Made by a program: the position numbers and the translations under genes. Positions 6,040 to 14,500 of a DNA stretch of 15,127 nucleotides are shown in pieces. The DNA lies in assembly GCA_964510495.1 (NCBI GenBank), contig CAZECR010000027.1:1-15127 (forward strand). The letters are read 5' to 3'. The stretch comes from CAZECR01 sp964510495 (lineage in GTDB: Bacteria > Patescibacteriota > Patescibacteriia > Magasanikbacterales > GWA2-37-8). Within the stretch, counting starts at the first letter, position 1, and every line of letters begins with the position of its first letter. The notes under the pieces were generated by a model, which was not told the origin of the DNA, ran no database searches, and was given only the letters and a program-made list of their open reading frames with translations.

Positions 6040-7680
6040 ATGGCAAAACAAATTATTTTCAGTGACGAAGCTCGTCAGAAACTTTTGAATGGTGTTAACA
6101 TTTTAGCTAACGTTGTTAAGGTCACTTTGGGTCCTAAAGGACGCAACGTTGTCTTAGAAAAAGGCTATGGCGCACCCATGATCACCAAAGACGGTGTTAC
6201 GGTTGCCAAAGAAGTAGAAGTTGAAGATAAATACGAGAATGCTGGTGTTGAACTTGTTAAAGAAGTAGCGAGCAAAACCAATGACGATGTTGGCGACGGT
6301 ACAACTACCGCGACTGTTTTGGCGCAGGCAATTGTCCGCGAAGGCATGAAGAATGTAACAGCTGGCACGAACCCGGTTGCCCTCAAACGCGGCCTCGACA
6401 AATGCGTTGAAGCAATCGTTAAAGAATTAAAAGAAAAAATTTCGAAGCCTGTAGAACAGAATGAAATTGCTAACGTAGCTGCTATTTCTGCCAACGATAA
6501 AGACATTGGTCAAAAGATCGCTGATGCTATGGTGCAGGTTGGTAAAGATGGTGTTATTACAGTTGAAGAGTCCCAGTCCTTCGGTATGGAAATCGAAGTC
6601 GTGCAGGGTATGCGCTTCGACAAAGGGTATGCCTCACCGTATATGGTAACGAATACTGAACGCATGGAATCTGAATACCAGAATCCATACATTTTAATTA
6701 CGGATAAAAAAGTTTCATCTATTCACGACATTTTGCCGCTCCTCGAAAAAATTGCGCAAAGTGGTAAAAAAGAATTAGTTATCATTGCTGAAGATGTTGA
6801 AGGTGAAGCGCTTACCACACTCGTCCTTAACAAATTACGCGGCACCTTTAACGTGCTCGCCGTAAAAGCTCCTGGTTTCGGGGACACTCGCAAAGAAATG
6901 CTCCAGGATATTGCTATTTTAACTGGCGGTAAAGTAATTACCGAAGAACTCGGTCTCAAGCTTGATAGTGCTACGCTCGAAGACCTTGGTCACGCCCACA
7001 AAGTAGTGTCGACCAAAGACAATACCACAATTGTAAAAGGCGAAGGCGATAAGAAATTGGTTGAAGAACGTGTCGCCTATATTCGCAATTTAATTGAAAA
7101 AACTGATAGTGAATACGAAACCAAAAAACTCCAGGAGCGCTTAGCAAAATTGGCTGGTGGTGTAGCTGTTATCCGGGTTGGTGCAGCCACCGAAACTGAA
7201 ATGAAAGAAGTGAAGCATCGTATTGAAGACGCGGTTGGTGCTACCAAAGCAGCAGTTGAAGAAGGCGTTGTGCCTGGCGGCGGCGTTGCTCTTATCCGCG
7301 CAGTACAAGTCTTAGAAACATTGAAACTCGAAGGTGAAGAAGCAATTGCAATTGCGATTCTTCGCCGCGCCCTCGAAGAGCCGCTTCGCCAAATTGCAGC
7401 GAATGCTGGAGTGGATGGTTCAATCGTGGTTGATGCTGTTAAAAAATCTGCTGACATGTACACGGGTTATAATGCTGTTACGGGTGAATACAAGAACATG
7501 ATTAAAGAAGGTATTATCGACCCAACCAAAGTTACGCGTAGCGCGCTTCAGAATGCGGCTTCAATTGCCGGTATGTTCCTGACCACTGAAGCAATTATTA
7601 CTGACCTGCCGAAGAAAGACGAGCCAGCAATGCCGCCAATGGGTGGTGGTATGGGCGGGGGAATGGGTGGAATGTATTAG
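6040..7680 (+). CDS. groL: Chaperonin GroEL (Cpn60)
   Basis: Product is 546 residues, full length. It forms the double-ring folding chamber working with GroES. Visible marks: N-terminal TLGPKGRNVVLEK (29-41) and KDGVTVAKE for ATP binding; the catalytic-loop motif GDGTTTATV (85-93); apical-domain sequence including GYASPYMVT; the late equatorial AAVEEGVVPGGGVAL; and a Gly-Gly-Met C-terminal tail (MPPMGGGMGGGMGGMY), the kind that lines the cavity floor. All regions expected for a functional chaperonin are present. It is co-transcribed with groES under the CIRCE-like operator and ends in a strong terminator. No SD is seen before the ATG (the preceding bases are TTTTCTTCT). Confidence 0.99.
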   Translation: MAKQIIFSDEARQKLLNGVNILANVVKVTLGPKGRNVVLEKGYGAPMITKDGVTVAKEVEVEDKYENAGVELVKEVASKTNDDVGDGTTTATVLAQAIVREGMKNVTAGTNPVALKRGLDKCVEAIVKELKEKISKPVEQNEIANVAAISANDKDIGQKIADAMVQVGKDGVITVEESQSFGMEIEVVQGMRFDKGYASPYMVTNTERMESEYQNPYILITDKKVSSIHDILPLLEKIAQSGKKELVIIAEDVEGEALTTLVLNKLRGTFNVLAVKAPGFGDTRKEMLQDIAILTGGKVITEELGLKLDSATLEDLGHAHKVVSTKDNTTIVKGEGDKKLVEERVAYIRNLIEKTDSEYETKKLQERLAKLAGGVAVIRVGAATETEMKEVKHRIEDAVGATKAAVEEGVVPGGGVALIRAVQVLETLKLEGEEAIAIAILRRALEEPLRQIAANAGVDGSIVVDAVKKSADMYTGYNAVTGEYKNMIKEGIIDPTKVTRSALQNAASIAGMFLTTEAIITDLPKKDEPAMPPMGGGMGGGMGGMY

Positions 7681-7710
7681 AATAAAAGGACCGTCAATTT
7701 AGTCAGATTT

Positions 7711-7741
7711 AAAACTACCGGTAAACAGCCGGTAGTTTTTT
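7711..7741 (+). terminator. Intrinsic terminator of groESL
   Basis: Perfect 11-bp stem AAAACTACCGG/CCGGTAGTTTT (7711-7721 with 7729-7739), 7-base loop, and a T-run. It begins 30 bases after the groEL stop. The A-rich 5' arm means it could also work for minus-strand transcripts that escape the terminator at 7752-7787. Confidence 0.92.
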
Positions 7742-7751
7742 ATAATTTGTT

Positions 7752-7787
7752 TAAAAAAGAAGAAGGCGACCCGGGTGGGTCGTCCTT
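7752..7787 (-). terminator. Intrinsic terminator of the second GC-rich cassette
   Basis: Arms 7763-7772 and 7777-7787 pair over 10 bp with one bulged base and a 4-base loop. On the minus strand the stem is followed by CTTCTTTTTTAA. It starts 18 bases past the stop of the minus-strand gene ending at 7806, with only about 10 bases between it and the groESL terminator. Confidence 0.8.
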
Positions 7788-7805
7788 TAGTTGCGTCGTT
7801 CACGC

Positions 7806-8075
7806 TCACCCTGAACGAGTGGTGGGATTGAAGCTCTTGAACCGAGCTGCGAGCTTGCTAGCTCGGTTGACCGCCCGCGCAATACGAGGAAAGTCCTGCG
7901 CTGGAGCGTAGTTCCGCTGATCAATGCGGCACTCCGGAAATACCAGCCGCAGCAGTGGGTTCAGGACCACCTTGCAGGTATAGATGAGACCTGTACCTGC
8001 CAGTCGAGCGATTCCCGGAGCATGGTTGCTCCACTGTTGCTTGGCTTCTTCCACGATGGGTGCGAAGTCTATCAT
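7806..8075 (-). CDS. Small basic protein of unknown function, second gene of a GC-rich cassette
   Basis: Product is 89 residues and Arg-rich. Residues 1-15 form a charged helix-like start (MIDFAPIVEEAKQQW). The middle (about 20-48) is moderately hydrophobic with one Cys (RLAGTGLIYTCKVVLNPLLRL) and may associate with the membrane. The C-terminal third is basic (NRASKLAARFKSFNPTTRSG). I do not recognise it. The start is supported by an SD (AGGAGG, plus-strand 8084-8089) 8 bases upstream of the ATG, and by a one-base TAATG overlap with the preceding 40-residue gene, indicating translational coupling. The gene stops with UGA. Composition is more GC-rich than groEL or prfB on either side. A 9-bp inverted repeat (7840-7848 with 7860-7868) lies inside the coding region. 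Confidence 0.65.
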   Translation of the reverse strand: MIDFAPIVEEAKQQWSNHAPGIARLAGTGLIYTCKVVLNPLLRLVFPECRIDQRNYAPAQDFPRIARAVNRASKLAARFKSFNPTTRSG

Positions 8076-8197
8076 TACGCCGCCCTCCTTTTGGGGTGGT
8101 CGAAAAGGAAAATAAAGACAAACGCTGTTGCGTATAGCAACCCCAGAACTAGGTACCCGGGCAAACGCCGGATGGCACGAGACAGCTGTTTTGCCAT
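8075..8197 (-). CDS. 40-residue single-pass membrane peptide, first gene of a GC-rich cassette
   Basis: The minus-strand ATG at 8197 has a strong SD (AGGAGG, plus-strand 8203-8208) 5 bases away. The product reads MAKQLSRAIRRLPG, then one hydrophobic helix of about 19 residues (about 15-33), then a basic tail DHPKRRAA and TAA. Charged ends on both sides of a single helix fit a small membrane protein; orientation is unclear because both ends are positive. The stop overlaps the start of the next gene by one base (TAATG). It resembles no family I know. The strong SD, the promoter upstream and the coupled downstream gene make it likely to be real despite its length. Confidence 0.65.
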   Translation of the reverse strand: MAKQLSRAIRRLPGYLVLGLLYATAFVFIFLFDHPKRRAA

Positions 8198-8214
8198 GGG
8201 AGCCTCCTCAAGTC

Positions 8215-8243
8215 AACATAGCCTAAAATAGTGTAATTGTCAA
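8215..8243 (-). promoter_or_regulatory. Promoter of the second GC-rich cassette
   Basis: On the minus strand TTGACA (8243-8238), a 17-base spacer ending in TTTTAGGC, and TATGTT (8220-8215). The leader would be only about 10-16 bases and consists mostly of the SD. The -35 box overlaps the -35 of the divergent prfB promoter by five bases, so the two promoters should compete for polymerase. The segment 8220-8248 is similar to 1109-1136 before the lipoprotein gene. Confidence 0.75.
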
Positions 8244-8265
8244 AGGGTCTAAAGTAGGTTAGAAT
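8237..8265 (+). promoter_or_regulatory. prfB: Promoter of prfB-tsaC-rsmA
   Basis: TTGTCA (8237-8242), 17 bases, TAGAAT (8260-8265). The start would be near 8272, leaving a leader of about 13 bases before the prfB ATG at 8285. The in-frame ATG at 8264 overlaps the -10 box and lies upstream of the predicted start site, so it cannot be the translation start from this promoter. Confidence 0.75.
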
Positions 8266-8284
8266 GAGGTCGATATACATTTTT

Positions 8285-9355
8285 ATGGAAGAACTTAAGG
8301 AACTGCAGCAAAAAATTCACGAAACCATGAGCCTGCTGAAAATAACGGATTTAAAGGCAAAAATGGACCAGTTAGCCGAGCAGATGAATGCACCGGATTT
8401 TTGGAATACCCCGGAAAATGCCCAGGCGGTAAGTCAAGATTATCAAGATATCAAAAGCGAAGTAGAGAAGTGGTCTGAGCTCAACAAAAAAGTATCTGAC
8501 CTTCTTGAGCTTGCTCATTCCGAAGACGCTTCAATTAAACACGAAATTGAAACTGAATTTAAAAAATTACAAAAGGAATTTAGTGACTACGAATTTTATT
8601 TGCTCCTCAATGGTCCGTACGATAGCAAGAATGCAATTATCTCCATGCATGCCGGGAGTGGTGGAACTGAGGCCCAGGACTGGGTAGAGATGCTCCTCCG
8701 GATGGTATTTCGTTTTTGTGAAGAACGGGGATACAAAACACGTATTATTGATGAGTCGCGCGGTGCTGAAGCCGGATACAAATCCATCACCTTTGAAGTG
8801 ACGGGCCGCTACGCTTTTGGGTATCTCAAAAGCGAACACGGTGTGCACCGCCTCGTTCGCATTTCGCCGTTTGATGCTGAAAAAATGCGCCACACGTCAT
8901 TTGCGTTGATTGAAGTTTTACCGGAAATTGATGATGAGATAAATATCACTATTGAACCAAAAGATTTGCGTATCGACACGTTTATGTCGGGTGGTAAAGG
9001 TGGGCAGAGTGTGAACACCACGTATTCAGCAGTGCGTATTGTGCATATCCCAACCGGCATCAGCGTATCATGTCAAAACGAACGCTCGCAACAACAGAAC
9101 AAAGAAACAGCCATGAAAATTTTGAAAGCAAAGCTGTATCGTTTGGAACAGGAACGCCTTGCACAGGAACGCCAGGACCTCCGCGGTGAGTACAAATCTG
9201 CTGAGTGGGGGAACCAGATACGTTCGTATGTGCTCCATCCATATCATTTAGTTAAGGATCACCGTACGGAGTATGAATCGACTGACCCCGAAAGTGTCCT
9301 TGAAGGTGAATTACTTCCTTTATCAGAAGCGTATTTGCGCTGGCTAAAACAATAG
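8285..9355 (+). CDS. prfB: Peptide chain release factor 2 (RF2)
   Basis: Product is 356 residues. RF2 reads UAA and UGA in the ribosomal A site and triggers peptide release. Visible marks: an N-terminal helical domain (1-100); the RF2-type codon-recognition tripeptide Ser-Pro-Phe (194-196, in RISPFDA), which separates it from RF1; and the catalytic GGQ (239-241) in SGGKGGQSVNTTYSAVRI, where Ser follows GGQ rather than the frequent His. The C-terminus holds the family stretch WGNQIRSYVLHPYHLVKDHRT. The gene is one unbroken frame, so the programmed +1 frameshift at an in-frame UGA, which autoregulates RF2 in many bacteria, is absent. An intact RF2 shows that UGA is a stop here, unlike in Gracilibacteria and Absconditabacteria, where it codes for Gly. 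It heads the operon with tsaC (9-base gap) and rsmA. Confidence 0.97.
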   Translation: MEELKELQQKIHETMSLLKITDLKAKMDQLAEQMNAPDFWNTPENAQAVSQDYQDIKSEVEKWSELNKKVSDLLELAHSEDASIKHEIETEFKKLQKEFSDYEFYLLLNGPYDSKNAIISMHAGSGGTEAQDWVEMLLRMVFRFCEERGYKTRIIDESRGAEAGYKSITFEVTGRYAFGYLKSEHGVHRLVRISPFDAEKMRHTSFALIEVLPEIDDEINITIEPKDLRIDTFMSGGKGGQSVNTTYSAVRIVHIPTGISVSCQNERSQQQNKETAMKILKAKLYRLEQERLAQERQDLRGEYKSAEWGNQIRSYVLHPYHLVKDHRTEYESTDPESVLEGELLPLSEAYLRWLKQ

Positions 9356-9364
9356 TACTTTTGT

Positions 9365-9970
9365 ATGGAGCTGCTCGATAATAAAAATTTTACTGCGATT
9401 CTAGAATTCCTTGAACAAGGCAGAACTATTATTTTTCCAACCGAAACAACGTATGGTCTCGGGTGTGACGCAACTAACCAATCGGCTGTTGACGTTATCT
9501 TTAAAATAAAAGGCCGCCCGAGTGAAAAGCCACTATTGGTTGTAGTGCCAACGGTTGAAAAAGCACGTGAATACATTTTGTGGAATGATGTTCTTGAAGG
9601 ATTGGCTACCAAATTTTGGCCGGGCGCTCTTACGATAGTCGGTGAATACAAAAATGATCCTGCTCATAATCTCGCACAAGGTGTTGTTTCGCGCGACGGC
9701 ACAGTTGCCGTTCGGGTAACTCCATTTCCTTTTTTAGAAAAAATCACCACGTTGCTTCAAAAGCCCCTAGTTGCTACTTCGGCTAATCTTTCTGGGGCAG
9801 GGGAATTATACGATCCCGCAGCAATTGAACGTATGTTTGCTTCCCAAAGTGTTCAGCCTGATGCATTGGTAGATGCTGGAATGCTGCCTCAAGAATTACC
9901 CACAACGATTGTAAGCGTAGTGACGGGAACAATAGAAATTTTGAGACAAGGCGCGCTAAAAATAAAGTAA
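9365..9970 (+). CDS. tsaC: L-threonylcarbamoyladenylate synthase (TsaC/YrdC/Sua5 family)
   Basis: Product is 201 residues, the short TsaC form without the extra C-terminal Sua5 domain. It makes threonylcarbamoyl-AMP from Thr, bicarbonate and ATP, the first step of the t6A37 modification of ANN-decoding tRNAs; TsaB/D/E complete it, and none of these is in the window. Visible marks: PTETTYGLGCDA (25-36), KIKGRPSEKPL (48-57) with the KxR substrate-binding residues, FWPGALT (84-90), VAVRVTPFP (115-122), and the SAN signature SANLSG (139-144). The C-terminus TTIVSVV...EILRQGA is also typical. It lies 9 bases after prfB and 1 base before rsmA. No SD. Confidence 0.95.
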   Translation: MELLDNKNFTAILEFLEQGRTIIFPTETTYGLGCDATNQSAVDVIFKIKGRPSEKPLLVVVPTVEKAREYILWNDVLEGLATKFWPGALTIVGEYKNDPAHNLAQGVVSRDGTVAVRVTPFPFLEKITTLLQKPLVATSANLSGAGELYDPAAIERMFASQSVQPDALVDAGMLPQELPTTIVSVVTGTIEILRQGALKIK

Positions 9971-9971
9971 T

Positions 9972-10790
9972 ATGGTTCAATTTCTTTCTGCTACTGAGCT
10001 TGAACGACTCTGTCGGAGCTACAGTCTCACACCCTCCCGTCGGTATGGCCAGAATTATTTAGTTGATCAGGCGCCGATCGAGCGCATGCTTGCGGAGGAT
10101 GTGGGAACCGAGGATACGATTATCGAAATCGGTCCGGGTTTTGGCGTGCTCACCTTACCATTGTCCGAAAAAGTTGGGAAAGTTATTGCCTATGAAATTG
10201 AAAAAAAATTAGAACCCTATTGGAAGAAGCAGCAAAAACAGCGTCCAAATATTGAAATAGTTTGGGGGAATGCTTTGCATCAGTTTGCGCCGCCAGAAAA
10301 GTATCGCGTGATTGCCAATTTACCGTATCAAATTACTTCACCGGTTATCCGTATGTTTTTGGAAGCAAAAGTTTTGCCCCAAAGTATGGTTTTTATGGTG
10401 CAACATGAAGTTGCGGAGCGTATCTGTGCTAGACCGGGGGATATGTCACTTCTTGCTATCTCAGTACAGTATTACGCAGACACTGAATATCTGCTCAAGG
10501 TGCCACGTTCCTCGTTTTGGCCAGTTCCAGGTGTTGATTCTGCTCTTCTCAAGATTACTCCACGCCATGAAGCTCGTGATGTTGCTTTCGAAAAGACTTT
10601 TTTTAACCTGGTTAAGGCCGGTTTCGCCAATCGCCGTAAGCTTTTATTTAAAAATCTAACTCCGGTGTTTAAAGAAAAAGGCCCAGGTGTTTTGGCTGCT
10701 CTTTTTGAAGAATTGGGACTGGATCGAAACGTACGAGCCCAGGAATTATCTGTTCCAAATTGGAAAGCGCTTGCCCTGCGACTTAAGTAA
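9972..10790 (+). CDS. rsmA: 16S rRNA (adenine1518/1519-N6)-dimethyltransferase
   Basis: Product is 272 residues. It transfers four methyl groups from SAM to the two adjacent adenines in helix 45 of 16S rRNA, a late step and checkpoint of 30S assembly. Visible marks: the N-terminal SRRYGQNYLVD (22-32), matching the family LGQNFL element; motif I for SAM binding, IEIGPGFGVLT (51-61); an acidic residue ending the next strand (AYEIE, 73-77); and the catalytic NLPYQITSP (116-124). A C-terminal helical domain follows, with the FANRRKLLFKNL stretch typical of the family. The ATG comes one base after the tsaC stop, so the two are probably translated in sequence. The last gene of the prfB operon; no terminator is visible after it. 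Confidence 0.96.
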   Translation: MVQFLSATELERLCRSYSLTPSRRYGQNYLVDQAPIERMLAEDVGTEDTIIEIGPGFGVLTLPLSEKVGKVIAYEIEKKLEPYWKKQQKQRPNIEIVWGNALHQFAPPEKYRVIANLPYQITSPVIRMFLEAKVLPQSMVFMVQHEVAERICARPGDMSLLAISVQYYADTEYLLKVPRSSFWPVPGVDSALLKITPRHEARDVAFEKTFFNLVKAGFANRRKLLFKNLTPVFKEKGPGVLAALFEELGLDRNVRAQELSVPNWKALALRLK

Positions 10791-10801
10791 GCGTTATCCA
10801 C

Positions 10802-10830
10802 TTACAGCGTTTTGAAAAATGTGCTATACT
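10802..10830 (+). promoter_or_regulatory. Extended -10 promoter of the calcium-loop membrane protein gene
   Basis: TGC-TATACT (10822-10830) with TTACAG 17 bases upstream (10802-10807). The 11 bases TGCTATACTCA are identical to the nusA P2 promoter. The start would be near 10837. Confidence 0.65.
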
Positions 10831-10865
10831 CAGTGTAGTTTCATTTTAATTGAACGAGGCCACTT

Positions 10866-11501
10866 ATGCCAGACGCGCCTCAGAATGATGGTTCTGTCAG
10901 TACCTTAACCAAAGAGCAGAAAATTGGGTTCTCCCTACTGCTCGTTTTTGCTGTTGTGGCAGTTGGTTTGGGTTTTCTTCAAATTCGTAATAATTTATAC
11001 GCCCCGTTTGCACTCAACAATACTATTCCAAATACACTTAAAAACGATATAAATACTCCTGACGCACTTCGCTATCGTGATACTGACCATGACGAGTTGA
11101 ATGATTTTGATGAATTATATGTGTATGGCACCAGTCCTTATTTGTATGACACCTTTAGCTACGGCATGAGTGATAAACAGGTTATTACCGAGGGTCTGGC
11201 GCTTTGTCCTAAAGGTGAGTGTACTGATGCTACAACAGCATCATCAGCCGGAGTGGTTTCTTCTACTCCAGTAGTTGCGACCGAACCACCAGAAGGTTTA
11301 ACCCCTGCCGCTTTTGCCGCTGCGCTTCAGGACCCGGCTCAAATTAGAGCGATGCTCCTGCAAGCGGGGGTTGCGGAAGCTGATCTTAAAAAAGTATCTG
11401 ACGCCGATTTATTGTCTACTGTGGCTGAAGCAATGAGTGCTTCGAGCACAGCCGAAGCCTTCGCTGCAATTAGAGCGTCGGCAACAAGTACTCAACCTTA
11501 A
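10866..11501 (+). CDS. Single-pass membrane protein with a degenerate thrombospondin-type-3 calcium-loop motif
   Basis: Product is 211 residues. A short cytoplasmic start (1-19), one membrane helix (about 20-38, GFSLLLVFAVVAVGLGFLQI), then an external part. Residues 70-102 hold an Asp-rich repeat: RDTDHDELNDFDELYVYGTSP followed by YLYDTFSYGMSD. This corresponds to the DxDxDGLxDxxE...YGTdPxxxDTDgDGxsD pattern of type-3 calcium-binding repeats. In the second loop most of the Asp ligands are replaced, so calcium binding there is doubtful. The rest is Ala/Ser/Thr-rich with a Cys pair (CPKGEC) and a helical C-terminus. This is the only native gene here with a passable SD (GAGG, 6 bases from the ATG). 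It is followed after 24 bases by the large secreted-protein gene and probably shares its transcript, suggesting a common envelope role. Function unknown. Confidence 0.7.
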   Translation: MPDAPQNDGSVSTLTKEQKIGFSLLLVFAVVAVGLGFLQIRNNLYAPFALNNTIPNTLKNDINTPDALRYRDTDHDELNDFDELYVYGTSPYLYDTFSYGMSDKQVITEGLALCPKGECTDATTASSAGVVSSTPVVATEPPEGLTPAAFAAALQDPAQIRAMLLQAGVAEADLKKVSDADLLSTVAEAMSASSTAEAFAAIRASATSTQP

Positions 11502-11525
11502 TTTTTCTTTGACCGTACGTCTGGT

Positions 11526-14500
11526 ATGTCTCTATTTAAAAAAATGAGTTTGGTCGGCATGCTTGCCGTGGTCGCTTTTGTCAGTTTGGTGGGTTCCTTC
11601 AGTTTTCCTGAGCCGGCCAAAGCAACTATCCCGGTTATCATTACGGCAAACCCGATTGAGAATGCCTTTAAGATCAAGGATGAAATTTTAGAGGGTCTAA
11701 AAGTTGCGGTGCAAGCAGCGGCTAGTACTGTGGTTTCGTATGTCCTCAGAAAAGTGGCCTATGATTCCGCAGTTTGGCTCGCGAGTGGTGGCAAAGGTCA
11801 AAGTCCTTTTGCGCAAACCAAAAGTTTTGGCGACTATCTTAAAAATGTCGGTAACGATGCTTTGGGTCATGGTATTGAAGAATTAAGTAGAGGGGCCGGT
11901 TTTAATTTGTGTAGTATTCCAGACCCCAAGCTTGATTTAGCGATGAAAGTTGGTTTGCGTGTCAACTTGTCAGGTGGAACAACCAGCGATCCTACCAGTA
12001 AGCCTGCTTGTACGTTTACTGATTTTCAAAAGAATTGGAGCGCCGATGCCTGGAGAAGTAAATTCACGGCAACTGCTGGGTCAATTGAACAGCAATTTAA
12101 TTCAGCCTTTCAAGTTGATCAAACGGGTCTTGGTATTCAATTGGCTGCTACAGCGAAGTTGAACGAGCGTACGGCCGCCGCGGTCAACGCTGCCAATTCA
12201 GAGCGTATTGCTAACCAAGGTTTTATTGATAAAAAAACAACCATTTCTGGTGATATTCAGACACCAGCAGCAGTTATTGGTGAAGAATTTAAGGCTACTG
12301 GTAATTCAAAACAAATCGATAAGAGCGGGGACCAGATAACGGCAGCCATTAATTCGGGTAATTATAAAAATCTTCCTGGAGCACTCGCCAACTTCTTTCT
12401 AACAACCCTCTCAGGTACCGTACTTAAAAACTTTCAACAAAAAGGTATTTTGCCATTCGGTCTCTGCGTTGGAGGTGCGGGGGGAGACGCCTGTACTCAA
12501 ATTAGTAGCGGAGTTGGAAATTATGCAGATAGCGGGGTATCGGGTGGTCGCCGGCAGGCTGAACAGCTCTTTAATGCATTCTTGACTGTTAATACTAATT
12601 CGGTTGATCAATATAATATCCTCAGCCAGCTCAATAGCTGCCCCTCTGCTCCTGGACTCTATAATTGTCGTGCTGATAGCGGTTTGGTTCAGGCTGCTCA
12701 AGAAGTTGGTAATGGAAATCCAACTACCATTCAGCAAGCATTGGATAAAGGTTGGTTACATCCAGACTATAAATTAATTCCTCCAAGCCGGCCGGCTGAT
12801 AACGCTGATATTAACTGCTATAACAAGGCATATTGTTATTCTAACATCAAAGTTCTGCGTCAGGCGCGTATTTTACCGCTTGGTTTTGAACTTGCCGCTA
12901 GTCAGAGCGATCCGGATAACCCATGGACACTTGGAACCGTAGTTAAGGGCTTTAATGATTGTAATTACATTACTGATACTACTGGCGCAATTGTTGGTAT
13001 CAACTACGACCCAATTTCTAAGCCATTTTGTCATCTTATTGACCCAAATTGGGTAATTAAAGCCCCTGCTGCTCGTTGCAGCGCGCTTGGTTATGGAGCA
13101 AATTTGTTAAGCAGCGACGCTCCGGATCGCCTTGAGGAATGCGTCGACCTTACAAGTTGTGTTGCTTATAATAAAGATGGCAGTTGTAGTAATTATGGTT
13201 ATTGTACACGTGAACAAAATAGCTGGAATTTTGCAGCAGATAGCTGTGATGCCCAGTTCCGCACCTGTCAATCTTTCCAAGATGCCACTGGTGCCCAGCG
13301 CGCCTATGTCTACCGTAGTCTTGATACGAGTTCTTGTACGAAAGATACAGTTGGTTGTACGGCATACAGTTTGTCTCAGGATGCCCAAGGAAATTGGCAG
13401 GATGTAGCTGGTCCTGACAGCGCGGTCGGGTACGTAAACAATGGTGCCTACTTTAATAACCAAGTTTCAACAAGCTGTAGCGCTAATTCCGCAGGTTGCT
13501 CTGCTTTTCAATTAGCTTCCAATACTTCAAGCAATCTCTATCTGAAGAAAGCGCCGGATTATTTAGGCTGCTACGATACCAACCGAGCTACGAAACAAGT
13601 TGATTATCCAGAAACCACTGCTGATCTAGCCCGTCTTACGCCGAATGCTCAGTGCAGTAACTACGCGGGTGCCTGTATTCCTGATGAAGTTAGTTGCAAC
13701 TGGTATGCTCCGGCCAATGGGGGTACGCGTATTCCTGGGCGTTTTAAAGCCGCCGAAGTAATCGATAACCAGATTGTCTGGAACGATCAGTGTGATGCAA
13801 AATGTGTTGGGTATGCGGGATATCGCGAAATGCCAAGTAGCTATTCGGTTGGTCAGGATGTTTCGTATATCATACCAGCTTCTGGTTCCACCTGTACCGC
13901 TCAGGAAGAAGGCTGTAGTAGTTTTACTAACCTAAGCACCACCCTTGGGTCAGTTGAGAATGTAGAACATTATTCGTATCTTCGCCCGTGCGCCACACCC
14001 GATGTCAATATTCAAAAGAATTTCATTACCTACGAAGGCTCTACTGTGGGTGGGTATCAGTTAAAAGTATACACCTTGTCCAAGGATGAAACGGGTGGTC
14101 CTAAGTATTTCTACCGCACAGACAGCGATGCTGCTACGTATGACAAGATTTGTAACGAAACACTCTACAAAGCTGGACAAGCAGACGCAGACTGTCGTCA
14201 GTTTAACGATGACGCGGGCGCAGTTTATTATCGATTACTTTCAAAAACAATTCCAGTTACCAATTCTTGTACTCCGTACCGCTTGAATAACAGCGAGCTT
14301 GTTGCTACGTCGTACGATCAGGCTACTTGTGATACTAAGAAAGGTTTCTGGGGCAATAATCAGTGTCAGGTCTGTCTGCAGGGTGGTGAATATAAAAATG
14401 GCTCTTGTTTTTACTACGGTTTACCAAACGGCGTTGAGAACACCGCTGGAGCAAGTCGTTCGTGTCAAGCTGCGGCCAATACCTGTCGAGCATATAAAGG

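Noticed and set aside
7921..8121. Minus-strand 66-residue frame across the two cassette genes
   Set aside because: It overlaps both coupled genes in another frame and has no SD of its own.
8264..8284. Upstream ATG for prfB
   Set aside because: It overlaps the -10 box and precedes the predicted transcription start.
11784..11804. Possible Walker A (SGGKGQS) in the large exported protein
   Set aside because: The GK is not followed by Ser/Thr and the GxxxxGK spacing does not fit; an ATP-binding loop is also unlikely after a signal peptide.
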